DNA from: Ruminococcaceae bacterium AB4001
GTDB lineage: Bacteria; Bacillota; Clostridia; Saccharofermentanales; Saccharofermentanaceae
Direction of reading: 5' to 3'
Assembly (NCBI GenBank): GCA_000621765.1
Contig: JHXJ01000022.1
Coordinates: forward strand, 1 to 54,860
Length of the DNA: 54,860 bases
In this document: piece by piece, positions 32,491-40,475 of the stretch
Position numbering within the stretch: position 1 is the first letter of the stretch
Layout: the number at the start of each line of letters is the position of its first letter
Notes under the pieces: model-generated
Database searches by the model: none
Told to the model about the DNA's origin: nothing
Seen by the model: only the letters and a program-made list of their open reading frames with translations
Made by a program: the position numbers and the translations under genes

Positions 32491-33528
32491 ATGACAGAGA
32501 AAAGATGTCCGGACTGCGGCGTGATGATGAGACTCGACAGTTTTACAAAAGAGTTTTACTGTCCAAGCTGCGGAAAAGATAATAAGGAATTTATTCCGAA
32601 ACCGTTTATCCTGAAGATCAGCAAAGCGCAGCTTCATAAAGAGCCTGTTGTATCTGATTCATCTGCAGATGAGGCCGTAAATCTTGTCCACACAGGGTAT
32701 TTCATTGAAGCCCTTGAGATACTGAAAAAACTTAAAATCGAAGGGAAGAGCAATTCGAAGGCTCTACTTATGTCAGTGTTCTGCGGTTACAGAGTTACGA
32801 ATACGGCAGATCTCTTAAGCAAGACAGCAACAGGTCCCATGTCCATACAGATCCTTCTGACGCGCCCTGAGATCGGAAGACTTGCCGAGTACCAGTTCGC
32901 GAAAGAGAACGAATACGTGATCCACATCATCGAATACTGCATGCTCACTCTCATGATCTCCGGCAAGGACATTAATGAGATGCGTGACAGACTTAAGACG
33001 CTTCACGGCAAAGGCATAAGGAAAGAGTCCACTCTGGCAGGACTCGACGAGGAAGATGAGCATAATTCCGAAAGGGTAAGGATGCTCCGGGAAGCAGTAA
33101 ATCCGCCCGAGCCGGACCTCATTGAATCGCTTACCAGTGCCGAATCCGATTTTATGCATTCAAGGCCGCTCGCAGACAATCTGGTCTATTGTTCCGAATC
33201 GGAGAGTGTCAACATGGCGCTCGATATCCTTGAACTCATTTTCAGTGTCGGCGATAACGATTATCTTGATCTGATGAGACATACGCGAAAATACAATTAC
33301 TACCTGGCAAGGCAGGAGGAATCCAGACCGAAGCGTCCGCCGGTCCAGCAGGCGCCTCAGGTAAAACGTTCCCGTTCAAAGAAAGACGGCAGTGATGATG
33401 CCGGTCAGAATATAGTTATCAGCATTGGTAATGATCTGGCGGATCTTTCTCCCGAAGAGATGAAACTGCGTCAGACAGAGCTTCTTGAGACTCTTGCTTA
33501 TGAAGAAGCACGCATTCTTTCGGAGTGA
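32491..33528 (+). CDS. Zinc-ribbon protein with helical repeat-like body
   Basis: A 345-residue soluble protein. Residues 5-32 form a zinc ribbon (CPDCGV and CPSCGK). The rest appears mainly helical; the segments EAVNLVHTGYFIEALEILKKL and NMALDILELIFSVGDNDYLD suggest helical repeats, but I cannot name a family. A basic linker (PKRPPVQQAPQVKRSRSKKD) precedes the last 45 residues. The start at 32491 has GGGGGA at 32478-32483; an upstream TTG at 32476 overlaps it. The downstream GNAT gene begins within 6 bases of the stop, so the two are co-translated. Confidence 0.72.
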   Translation: MTEKRCPDCGVMMRLDSFTKEFYCPSCGKDNKEFIPKPFILKISKAQLHKEPVVSDSSADEAVNLVHTGYFIEALEILKKLKIEGKSNSKALLMSVFCGYRVTNTADLLSKTATGPMSIQILLTRPEIGRLAEYQFAKENEYVIHIIEYCMLTLMISGKDINEMRDRLKTLHGKGIRKESTLAGLDEEDEHNSERVRMLREAVNPPEPDLIESLTSAESDFMHSRPLADNLVYCSESESVNMALDILELIFSVGDNDYLDLMRHTRKYNYYLARQEESRPKRPPVQQAPQVKRSRSKKDGSDDAGQNIVISIGNDLADLSPEEMKLRQTELLETLAYEEARILSE

Positions 33529-33533
33529 TGATC

Positions 33534-34325
33534 ATGGATACATTTGTTGATGAAAGAGACTATGAACTGATAGGAGCAGACAAGTATACTTTCTCGGTAA
33601 TGGCGAGGATCATCAGAGGGGAGTGCGAGCTCCGCCTGACTGATCACGAGAGGCTTATCTTCTGCTTTACGGGACAGCCTTTTCCCGTGTGGATCTGGAC
33701 TGCAGATGACGCGACTGAAGATGAGATGGAAAGAGCTTATCTGACTGCAAAAGAGAATTCCCTCATGGACGGAAACCACAGGTTCAATCTGAAGTATGAG
33801 CTTGCAGAATATTTCATCAGCAGGGCAAAAGAGGACGGGCTGGAACTTAAGATCACGACGAATCTTTTCGCTTACGACTGTCCTTCACCTGTCATGCCGG
33901 ATACTAAGGCCGACGGAAGTATGCATCAATGCACTGAAGACGACATTGACTTGCTGGTGGATTTCTTCGAGATGTTCCATGATGCCGTTGAAATAGACAG
34001 GGAAAGCAGGGAACAGTACAGGAGAAATGCGGAGGACGGGGTTAAGGCCGGATCGATATATCTTTGGAAGAATCCAGAAGGTGAATTTGTTGCGAGCTGC
34101 GCATGGCATCCTGCTCAGGAAATGGGCTCCATCGGACTGGTCTATACCCGCAAAGAATACCGCAGAAAACACTACGCCGAAAACCTCGTTTATCAGGTAA
34201 CGAAGATAGTTCAGGAGGCCGGATATCTTCCGATGCTCTATACAGATGCCGATTACGTTGCTTCGAATAAATGTTATGAGAAGATCGGTTATATCCTGAG
34301 AGGAAAGCTCTGCACGATAGGGTGA
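33534..34325 (+). CDS. GNAT-family acetyltransferase
   Basis: A 263-residue N-acetyltransferase. Residues 1-125 are an N-terminal extra domain; the GNAT core lies at about 130-263 with LVYTRKEYRRKHYAENLVYQVTKIV as the acetyl-CoA-binding loop and helix, where the usual Gly is replaced by His-Tyr, and DADYVASNKCYEKIGY as the final strand-helix. The ATG at 33534 is chosen for CGGAG eight bases upstream; a start at 33528, overlapping the previous stop, is also possible. It is the second gene of a unit with the zinc-ribbon protein. Confidence 0.78.
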   Translation: MDTFVDERDYELIGADKYTFSVMARIIRGECELRLTDHERLIFCFTGQPFPVWIWTADDATEDEMERAYLTAKENSLMDGNHRFNLKYELAEYFISRAKEDGLELKITTNLFAYDCPSPVMPDTKADGSMHQCTEDDIDLLVDFFEMFHDAVEIDRESREQYRRNAEDGVKAGSIYLWKNPEGEFVASCAWHPAQEMGSIGLVYTRKEYRRKHYAENLVYQVTKIVQEAGYLPMLYTDADYVASNKCYEKIGYILRGKLCTIG

Positions 34326-34343
34326 TGCAGCACGGCGAAAAAC

Positions 34344-34363
34344 ACACCTGACAGGTGTATAAT
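34344..34363 (+). promoter_or_regulatory. Promoter -10 abutting a palindrome, before the 170-residue lipoprotein
   Basis: A palindrome with arms ACACCT and AGGTGT around GAC (34344-34358) runs directly into TATAAT (34358-34363). A regulator bound there would cover the promoter spacer. Confidence 0.5.
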
Positions 34364-34393
34364 AGTTTCATGCTAAGACAGGAGGAAGCATTT

Positions 34394-34906
34394 ATGAAGA
34401 GAATAGTAGCTTTATTAGTTATTTGCACAATGTCTGTAGCTTTATTCGGGTGCGGTAAGACCGGTGGTTCCAGCGGTGGAGACAGCGGCAGCAATGAGCC
34501 TAAAACAACTACTGCTGCTGATAATGGCGGAGCTGTAGAAGATGCCGGTGTCAACTTCTCCCAAAAAGGCGGTACGGTCGCATTCAAAGTTGATTCAAGT
34601 ATCAAACTGAACGAAGCCGCATGGCTGGGATTCTGCCCCGGAACAAAAGGCTTTGTCAATGAAGTTGATGCCGATGAGGTAGATGTCCTTTACACATATA
34701 TTGAGAATCCCGAGAAAGGCGCATCTGAGGATTATGTCTTCCAGTTTGCTGATGACCTGATCGAAGGACTCGAAGACGGAAATTATATTGTTGTCCTTTG
34801 TGATGACGATGACGAAGCGGTTGGTAAGGTTGTCCTTTATTTCCCGGCCGTTATCGAGGGCTCAAAGGTTACCTGTGATTTCAGCAAGATAACAGTGAAT
34901 AAGTAA
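34394..34906 (+). CDS. Small lipoprotein of unknown function
   Basis: A 170-residue exported lipoprotein. The signal peptide MKRIVALLVICTMSVALFGC ends in the lipobox at Cys20. A Gly/Ser/Thr-rich linker follows to about residue 50. The remainder (VAFKVDSSIKLNEAAWLGFCPG ... EGLEDGNYIVVLCDDDDEAVGKVVLYF) looks like a small beta-sandwich with a C-terminal acidic hairpin, which I cannot name. GGAGG at 34381-34385 fixes the start at 34394. It is a single-gene unit with its own promoter and a strong terminator. Confidence 0.75.
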   Translation: MKRIVALLVICTMSVALFGCGKTGGSSGGDSGSNEPKTTTAADNGGAVEDAGVNFSQKGGTVAFKVDSSIKLNEAAWLGFCPGTKGFVNEVDADEVDVLYTYIENPEKGASEDYVFQFADDLIEGLEDGNYIVVLCDDDDEAVGKVVLYFPAVIEGSKVTCDFSKITVNK

Positions 34907-34929
34907 TCCATAGAGATGTTATAATCACG

Positions 34930-34964
34930 GGGCCTGGAACACGCTGATTCCGGGCCCTGTTTTT
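34930..34964 (+). terminator. Intrinsic terminator of the 170-residue lipoprotein gene
   Basis: A 10-bp GC-rich stem (34930-34939 with 34948-34957, one G-U pair) is followed by TGTTTTT. Confidence 0.85.
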
Positions 34965-34982
34965 GTGAGAATGTTTAAGCGG

Positions 34983-34988
34983 TATAAT
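34983..34988 (+). promoter_or_regulatory. -10 element of the 246-residue methyltransferase
   Basis: A perfect TATAAT lies 46 bases before the ATG at 35034, which rejects an in-frame GTG at 34965 as the start. Confidence 0.5.
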
Positions 34989-35033
34989 CGACAGGATATT
35001 CCGTTCAGGGGAACGGCTTTTTGGGGTAATAGG

Positions 35034-35774
35034 ATGGCATTACAGAATATTTTTGACAACGAGACTTTTTTCGAAGGTTACCAGCAGCTCAGGGCTAGGG
35101 AAGTGAATGCCAATAACCTTTTCGAGATACCGGAGAGATTTAAGCTTCTGCCTGACCTTAAAGGTGCAAGGATATTAGATCTCGGATGCGGAACGGGAGA
35201 GCACTGCAGGGAATATATTGAGATGGGCGCGAGTGCAGTCACGGGCATCGATATATCCGAGAAGATGCTCGCCGTCGCAAAGGAGCAGAACAGCGATCCG
35301 AAGATCACGTATCTGAAGATGCCGATGGAAGATCTCGGCAAGCTTGAAGGTGAGTTCGATCTGGCTATTAGTTCTCTTGTCCTGCACTACATCGAAGACT
35401 ATAAGGGCGTGTTAAAGAACCTGAACAGGCTTCTTGTCCCCGGCGGAGAATTTGTCTTCTCACAGGAACATCCGCTCGCTACTGCATACTCAGGCGGTGA
35501 GAGATGGACAAGGGACGGGAACGGGCGCAAATTACATGTAAATCTCGCAGATTACAGCGTTGAAAGTGAGAGGGACACCACCTGGTTTGTTGATAACGTG
35601 AAGATATATCACAGGACGTTCTCGACCGTGATCAATGATCTGATCGATGCCGGGTTTATAATTGAGAAGGTTGTGGAACCTAAGCCTTCGGAAGAGATCC
35701 TGGAGAAATATCCTGATTACTATGATCTGTTCCACAAACCTGATTTCCTTCTTGTAAAAGCAAGAAAGGCATGA
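35034..35774 (+). CDS. Class I SAM-dependent methyltransferase
   Basis: A 246-residue methyltransferase. Motif I is ILDLGCGTGEHCREYI, the acidic loop is TGIDISEKMLAVAKE and motif IV is DLAISSLVLHYIEDYK, a standard Methyltransf_11 domain. The C-terminal part (HRTFSTVINDLIDAGFIIEKVVEPKPSEE) is typical of small-molecule or cofactor-type methyltransferases in Clostridia. The start at 35034 is set by the promoter at 34983-34988. The TfoX-N gene follows after 21 bases, so they may share a transcript. Confidence 0.85.
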   Translation: MALQNIFDNETFFEGYQQLRAREVNANNLFEIPERFKLLPDLKGARILDLGCGTGEHCREYIEMGASAVTGIDISEKMLAVAKEQNSDPKITYLKMPMEDLGKLEGEFDLAISSLVLHYIEDYKGVLKNLNRLLVPGGEFVFSQEHPLATAYSGGERWTRDGNGRKLHVNLADYSVESERDTTWFVDNVKIYHRTFSTVINDLIDAGFIIEKVVEPKPSEEILEKYPDYYDLFHKPDFLLVKARKA

Positions 35775-35795
35775 CATAAGGGAGAGAATATTGAA

Positions 35796-36113
35796 ATGGC
35801 TTCAAGCAAAGAATATCTGAATTTTATCCTTGAACAGCTATCCGGACTGGATGACATTTCGTACAAGTCCATGATGGGAGAGTTCATTATTTATTACAGG
35901 GGAAAGATAGTAGGAGGCATCTACGATGACCGTTTCCTGGTCAAGCCCACCGCTTCAGCCAAAGAGCTGATGCCTGAGGCTGATATGGAGCTTCCTTACG
36001 AAGGCGCAAAGGAAATGATCCTTGTGGATAATGTCGATAACAAAGCGTTTCTGCAGGAATTGTTGAATTCAATGTATCCCGAGCTCCCTGAGCCCAAGAA
36101 AAAGAAGAAGTGA
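35796..36113 (+). CDS. TfoX N-terminal domain protein
   Basis: A 105-residue protein matching the TfoX_N domain (YLNFILEQLSGLDDISYKSMMGEFIIYYRGKIVGGIYDDRFLVKP). In gamma-proteobacteria TfoX/Sxy activates competence genes together with CRP; stand-alone N-terminal domains in Clostridia are common and uncharacterised, so a competence role should not be assumed. The C-terminus is a polylysine tail (PEPKKKKK). AAGGGAGAG precedes the start. It is followed after 15 bases by a zinc-ribbon membrane protein gene. Confidence 0.85.
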   Translation: MASSKEYLNFILEQLSGLDDISYKSMMGEFIIYYRGKIVGGIYDDRFLVKPTASAKELMPEADMELPYEGAKEMILVDNVDNKAFLQELLNSMYPELPEPKKKKK

Positions 36114-36128
36114 TCTGGAGGATTAACC

Positions 36129-36683
36129 ATGTATTGTCCAAGCTGCGGTAGTTTAATGTCTGACGGCCCTACATCATGTCCATACTGCGGGGCACCTGTT
36201 ACCCCGCCGGAAAAAGGTCCTGTCGAAAAGTATATGACTGAACCCATGACCAGACCCGCGGGAAAACCTAAGGCTGAACCTGCGGAAAGACCGGCATTCC
36301 AGCCTGCATCTGAGTCTAAAGCGGAACCCGTTTACAAGAGGGTATATGCCGAAGAGCCGCCGAAACAATCCAACAAAGTGGCTGTTGTAGGTTTTGTGAT
36401 GAGCATTATTGCTTTATTAACCAGCGGGATCGTGGGAATCGGTTTGTTGCTCAGCATTCCCGGTCTTATCTTATCGTCAATAGGTATTTCCAAAAGCAAA
36501 AAAAGCAATGCCTCCAATAAAGGCTTTGCAGTTGCAGGCGTGGTAATTTCGATCTTAGCCATTATATTCAGCGTCGTTTCCTCGTCTATCTCCATCACAG
36601 TAGATTTCAATAAATACCTGGATAAGGCGCATGAAGCATCTATATCTCTCAGCCATCACTATTATAGTGATGAGACTGATTAA
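36129..36683 (+). CDS. Zinc-ribbon membrane protein, DUF4190-like
   Basis: A 184-residue protein. Residues 2-22 form a compact zinc ribbon (CPSCGS and CPYCGA). Residues 25-80 are a Pro/Ala/Glu linker with repeated KAEP-type units. Two helices (about 85-115 and 132-155) enclose SIPGLILSSIGISKSKKSN, the DUF4190 hairpin pattern. A short tail would lie outside. GGAGG at 36117-36121 precedes the ATG. It is the third gene in a run that starts with the methyltransferase at 35034. Function unknown. Confidence 0.75.
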   Translation: MYCPSCGSLMSDGPTSCPYCGAPVTPPEKGPVEKYMTEPMTRPAGKPKAEPAERPAFQPASESKAEPVYKRVYAEEPPKQSNKVAVVGFVMSIIALLTSGIVGIGLLLSIPGLILSSIGISKSKKSNASNKGFAVAGVVISILAIIFSVVSSSISITVDFNKYLDKAHEASISLSHHYYSDETD

Positions 36684-36722
36684 GGTTGAAAATATATGGG
36701 GAATAAAAAAAGAGAAAGAAAA

Positions 36723-36896
36723 ATGAAAAACAAAACGATCAGAACAAAGGTCCTGATGACCGCATCTGCATTTGCGTTTGCAATGCTGTTTGGCGGGTGC
36801 TCGGGCGGAGAGGATACGCCTTCTTCATCAATTCTGAATTCTGTTGAGACATCTGCATCTGAAACGACTACGGCAGAGACTTTGAGGTCGTTGTAA
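36723..36896 (+). CDS. Short lipoprotein, probably a remnant
   Basis: A 57-residue protein consisting of a signal peptide (MKNKTIRTKVLMTASAFAFA), a lipobox ending MLFGGC and a short Ser/Thr/Glu tail that stops where other lipoproteins here begin their folded domain. An upstream in-frame ATG at 36696 is also possible. No continuation is seen in other frames over the next 190 bases. It may be a truncated lipoprotein or a genuine lipopeptide. It lies 12-40 bases after the zinc-ribbon membrane protein. Confidence 0.5.
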   Translation: MKNKTIRTKVLMTASAFAFAMLFGGCSGGEDTPSSSILNSVETSASETTTAETLRSL

Positions 36897-36967
36897 ACAG
36901 CATTTCAGTTATCGGAGCGGAGTGACAGATCAGTCAGCGGACCGTCCCTTTATTAAATCAAGCGGCT

Positions 36968-36997
36968 TTGAGCAAAGCATGTTCCGGGTGATATAAT
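36968..36997 (+). promoter_or_regulatory. Promoter of the second tandem zinc-ribbon membrane protein
   Basis: TTGAGC (36968-36973) and an extended -10 TGATATAAT (TATAAT 36992-36997) are 18 bases apart. The leader would be about 80 bases. Confidence 0.6.
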
Positions 36998-37084
36998 GTA
37001 AATGTTCGGAGTGATTTGGGATAGATGACCCGGATGTTTTTCACAGACTTGGAATGCTTGTGATCTGTCAATAAGGGGTACGGT

Positions 37085-38467
37085 ATGAGTAACGAACAGG
37101 GTAATATTTTTGGTACGACTTCAGCGAAGTGTCCGAATTGCGCTGCAAACATCTTTTACAATGAAAAAGCCGGAAAACTCATCTGCAATATGTGCGGAGG
37201 ACTTTTCGATCCTGAGAGCCTCAAGCCTTTGGGAAAGATCGAAGTGCGTGATACAGCTGCCGCCGGCGAGGAAGAAGAGAACAAACAGGAGTTCATCTGT
37301 GATTCCTGCGGAGCGGCCGTAGTCACTGATTACAACACGGCAGCGACATTCTGCGCTTTCTGCGGTTCGGCGACCCTGATCAAGAAACGTCTTTCAACGT
37401 GTTTCCGTCCGGACCTCATTATCCCGTTCAAGATAAGCAAAGAAGAAGCGATCGAGAACTATCTTAAGTGGGCGAAGACCCAAAAGGGCATCCCGAAGAA
37501 ATTTCTCTCGGAATCGGTCCTGGAGAAGATAACGGGTTACTATACTCCTTTCTGGCTTCTTGATGCCGACTGTTCGGCTGAAGTAGGCGGTAAAGGCCAG
37601 ATATTCCATGATGATGTGGTCGAGAATTACTTCATAGACAGGACTCTGGAATATAAAGTGCGCAGGGTTCCGTTCGACGGATGCAGAAAGATAAGCAACA
37701 CTCTGATGGAAGCGATCGAGCCTTTCGATTATTCCGAACTGAGGGATTATAACGACATGTATCTGCCGGGTTTCTTTGCCCAGCGTTACGATCTGTCGGC
37801 GATAGACATGATGGACCTTATTAAGATCCGTCTGGATAACTATGCGACAGGTATCGTAAAGCATTTCTCGGCCAAAGAATACGATGTTTTCAAGGCGGTT
37901 AGCGCCGAAGGATCTTATTCCGAGAACTTCAAACAGGTTTATGCCCTGATGCCGGTATGGTTTCTCAATATCGAATATGAAGGTTCCACATACGGTATTG
38001 CCGTCAACGGACAGACGGGCAAAGCATCAGGTTCGCTCCCGATCAACAAGAAAAAAGTGCACATGCATGCTCTGGCCAGCGTCATCAAGGATGTGCTGTT
38101 GTTCATAGCCATCACTGTTATCGCTGCGGCACTGGTAGTGGCAGCCGTTATCGCAATTACGCCGGACGAGGTTCCGGATATGGCTTATGTCATTGTCTTC
38201 CTCCTGTTCTGGCTAACGGTCACGATATCAGGACTGATATTCTTCGTTCCGTTTATCAAGCGGAAATTCGTCGACAAGAGTTTTTATGAATCGGTTACCA
38301 TTGATAAAGCACCGAATCTGGAAGAATATGTTGATCTGAAGGGCAGCATTAAGATGGAAAACAGGGACATGTTCCTGTATGTCGGTTCCAAAGATGCTGA
38401 TGCGAACGACAAAAAGTTCGAGAAGGGCCCGCTTTCCGAGAGGGTGCTCAGAAGCATATTCAAATAA
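37085..38467 (+). CDS. Membrane protein with two N-terminal zinc ribbons (paralog 2)
   Basis: A 460-residue paralog of the protein at 28053-29489. The two ribbons are CPNCAA/CNMCGG (residues 16-41) and CDSCGA/CAFCGS (72-99), followed by the shared domain (LIIPFKISKEEAIENYLKW, YYTPFWLLDADC, LMEAIEPFDYSEL), two helices near 340-400 and a soluble tail. The sequences differ widely outside these motifs, so the duplication is old. AAGGGG at 37073-37078 precedes the ATG. The phosphodiesterase-like gene follows after 18 bases, whereas paralog 1 is followed by a DUF3267 gene. Confidence 0.78.
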   Translation: MSNEQGNIFGTTSAKCPNCAANIFYNEKAGKLICNMCGGLFDPESLKPLGKIEVRDTAAAGEEEENKQEFICDSCGAAVVTDYNTAATFCAFCGSATLIKKRLSTCFRPDLIIPFKISKEEAIENYLKWAKTQKGIPKKFLSESVLEKITGYYTPFWLLDADCSAEVGGKGQIFHDDVVENYFIDRTLEYKVRRVPFDGCRKISNTLMEAIEPFDYSELRDYNDMYLPGFFAQRYDLSAIDMMDLIKIRLDNYATGIVKHFSAKEYDVFKAVSAEGSYSENFKQVYALMPVWFLNIEYEGSTYGIAVNGQTGKASGSLPINKKKVHMHALASVIKDVLLFIAITVIAAALVVAAVIAITPDEVPDMAYVIVFLLFWLTVTISGLIFFVPFIKRKFVDKSFYESVTIDKAPNLEEYVDLKGSIKMENRDMFLYVGSKDADANDKKFEKGPLSERVLRSIFK

Positions 38468-38485
38468 CCAAGGGGGAATACCAAA

Positions 38486-39661
38486 TTGAGCGGGGATAAC
38501 AGATTCGGGATACTTGATTACGACAACTGCCTGGTAAATCTTTCGAATTCGATCCTGAAGAGGTTCGGAGTGGAGACTACGGCGGATACACTGCCTGCGG
38601 CTGATGAATATCTTTCGCACGGACATAAGAATGTTGTGCTTTTGTTGCTGGATGCAATGGGCACATCGATCCTGGAAAAGCATTTGGAAGAAGACGGTTT
38701 CTTCCGTTCCCATGTGAAGACGACGTATTATTCCGTTTATCCGCCCACCACGGTTGCTGCTACCACATCAGTATTAAGCGGACTTTATCCGAATGAGCAC
38801 GGTTGGCTTGGCTGGGATATGTTCTATCCGGAGCTCGGGAAGAACGTCACCGTATTCACGAACAATGAACAGGCAACAGAAAAAGACGGGGCAGAGCCCG
38901 TTGACGGAAAATGGACTTGCGAATCGCTGAATGAGTTCAGGCCTGCTGCAGAATTCCATGCGGGTTACAAATACACGCCTTACAAGAATATCATGACGAA
39001 GATCAATGAGAGCGGCGGCACGGCGTATGCTTCCATGCCGTTCCTTGAGCCGTTCCCCGATACTCTGGAGAAGATAATCGCACGCATTAAGGACCTTTGC
39101 ACCCAGCCCGGCGAGAAGTTCATCTATGCGTACTGGAACGAACCGGATACGACGATGCACCTGACGGGAACAGTGAGCAAAGAGACTCATGACATGGTCG
39201 CCTCGCTCGAAGACACGATAACGGAACTGGCTTCAAGCCTTTCTGATACTTTACTGATAATCACGGCAGATCACAGCCATATGGACAGCAGGAATTACTG
39301 CATCCTTGACTATCCGGAAGTTTTGGACTGCCTTAAGCTTCTGCCTTCGATCGAACCCCGCACGCTGAATTTCTTCGTCAAAGAAGAATATATTGATTCC
39401 TTCCCTGAGATATTCAGGAAGAACTTCGGTGACGATTTCCTTCTTCTGACAAGGGAAGAGGTAATTAGGGACAGACTTTTCGGTACGGGAAAAGATCACC
39501 CGGGTCTTAAGGACATGATAGGTGATTATGTTGCCCTGTCCCTTAACAGCGCTACGATATTTACCACTCACCTGGAAGCGCAGGAGATGATCGGAGGACA
39601 CGCGGGGATGACTGCCGAAGAGGTCATGATCCCTTTGATCGTTGTTGAAAAAGATTCCTGA
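38486..39661 (+). CDS. Alkaline phosphatase-like nucleotide pyrophosphatase/phosphodiesterase
   Basis: A 391-residue cytoplasmic enzyme of the type I phosphodiesterase/nucleotide pyrophosphatase group. Metal and active-site features visible: LLLDAMGTS near residue 55, the Thr-bearing YPPTTVAATTSVLSGLYPNEHG, ITADHSHMD near 260 and GGHAGMTAEE near the end. There is no signal peptide, unlike many relatives. The start is TTG at 38486, with AAGGGGGA ending 8 bases upstream; no ATG in frame fits. It follows the zinc-ribbon membrane protein by 18 bases and probably shares its transcript. Confidence 0.8.
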   Translation: MSGDNRFGILDYDNCLVNLSNSILKRFGVETTADTLPAADEYLSHGHKNVVLLLLDAMGTSILEKHLEEDGFFRSHVKTTYYSVYPPTTVAATTSVLSGLYPNEHGWLGWDMFYPELGKNVTVFTNNEQATEKDGAEPVDGKWTCESLNEFRPAAEFHAGYKYTPYKNIMTKINESGGTAYASMPFLEPFPDTLEKIIARIKDLCTQPGEKFIYAYWNEPDTTMHLTGTVSKETHDMVASLEDTITELASSLSDTLLIITADHSHMDSRNYCILDYPEVLDCLKLLPSIEPRTLNFFVKEEYIDSFPEIFRKNFGDDFLLLTREEVIRDRLFGTGKDHPGLKDMIGDYVALSLNSATIFTTHLEAQEMIGGHAGMTAEEVMIPLIVVEKDS

Positions 39662-39671
39662 TAACAGGTGG

Positions 39672-39677
39672 TATACT
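39672..39677 (+). promoter_or_regulatory. Extended -10 promoter of the Gln-Asn-Tyr repeat membrane protein
   Basis: TGGTATACT with TATACT at 39672-39677, 38 bases before the ATG at 39715. Confidence 0.45.
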
Positions 39678-39714
39678 TAATACTAATAGTTAATATCAGT
39701 TAAGAGGTATTCTT

Positions 39715-40320
39715 ATGAGCGATAACATAAACCAGGGATGGACGTGCCCGCAGTGCGGTGCTGGCGGCAATTCAGGAAATTTCTGCGGAAGATGCGGAGC
39801 GGCGCTCCCCACGCAGAATTATGCAGCGCCCGTACAGGGTATTCCGCTGCAGAATTATGCGCCGCAAGGTCAGGGAATCCCTCAGCAGAACTATGCGGTG
39901 CAGGGACAATATGTCCCGCAGCAGAATGCAGTTCCCGCTAAGCCTGTAAAGCCCATAAAGCCGTTCACTCCCGAAGACAAGAAAAAAGCGAACCGGCTGT
40001 GCATCATCTCGCTCATACTTTCCATAGGCGCGCTGTTGGTCGTGATACTGATTGCCGGTCTTCTCGAGCTGGCTCATGTTAATTACGAAACTGTGTACAG
40101 CGTCGTTTCGATAATGTCTTTCTTATACAGCGGCTGTGTTATCGCTGGCGTTGTTCTCATGATCATTACCAGGGTCAAATATCCGAAAAGCAAATTCGGA
40201 CTGGCTCTTATGATCATCTACATAGTCATGCTGGCGGCAGCTATCCTTTTGACTATAGTTGCCTCTGTTATGATGGTCAGTGCATGCAATGAACTGATAG
40301 GAAGCTCGGCCTGCTCGTAA
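39715..40320 (+). CDS. Zinc-ribbon membrane protein with QNY repeats
   Basis: A 201-residue protein. Residues 10-32 form a zinc ribbon (CPQCGA and CGRCGA). Residues 37-73 contain four copies of a Gln-Asn-Tyr/Ala unit (QNYAAPVQGIP, QNYAPQGQGIP, QNYAVQGQYVP, QNAVP). A basic stretch (KPVKPIKPFTPEDKKKANR) leads to three helices at about 95-120, 132-150 and 160-188. AGAGG precedes the ATG. It is of the same general build as the protein at 36129: cytoplasmic ribbon, disordered linker, membrane part. Function unknown. Confidence 0.75.
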   Translation: MSDNINQGWTCPQCGAGGNSGNFCGRCGAALPTQNYAAPVQGIPLQNYAPQGQGIPQQNYAVQGQYVPQQNAVPAKPVKPIKPFTPEDKKKANRLCIISLILSIGALLVVILIAGLLELAHVNYETVYSVVSIMSFLYSGCVIAGVVLMIITRVKYPKSKFGLALMIIYIVMLAAAILLTIVASVMMVSACNELIGSSACS

Positions 40321-40381
40321 AATCCTACCGGTTTACGGAGAATGGTCCAAAACAGCAAAAAGCTTGAAAAATAAGGGATTG

Positions 40382-40397
40382 CAACCGTTGGTTGACA
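40382..40397 (+). promoter_or_regulatory. Palindrome overlapping a -35-like TTGACA upstream of the XRE gene
   Basis: CAACC and GGTTG arms around GTT (40382-40394) overlap TTGACA (40392-40397). No matching -10 is obvious, so promoter identity is uncertain. Confidence 0.35.
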
Positions 40398-40475
40398 ATG
40401 TTCAAGGTCTGGTTGGTGGTTTTGTAAAGGGAGATTTTGATAATCTTTGGCCATCAAGTCATGGAGGTGATACGA

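Noticed and set aside
34919-34964. Promoter-terminator pair encoding a tiny RNA
   Set aside because: A TATAAT at 34919-34924 directly precedes the lipoprotein terminator, but without a -35 it is more likely a chance match; the product would be under 40 bases.
35796-36113. Competence regulator TfoX
   Set aside because: Only the N-terminal domain is present and no competence genes are nearby; the name would over-claim.
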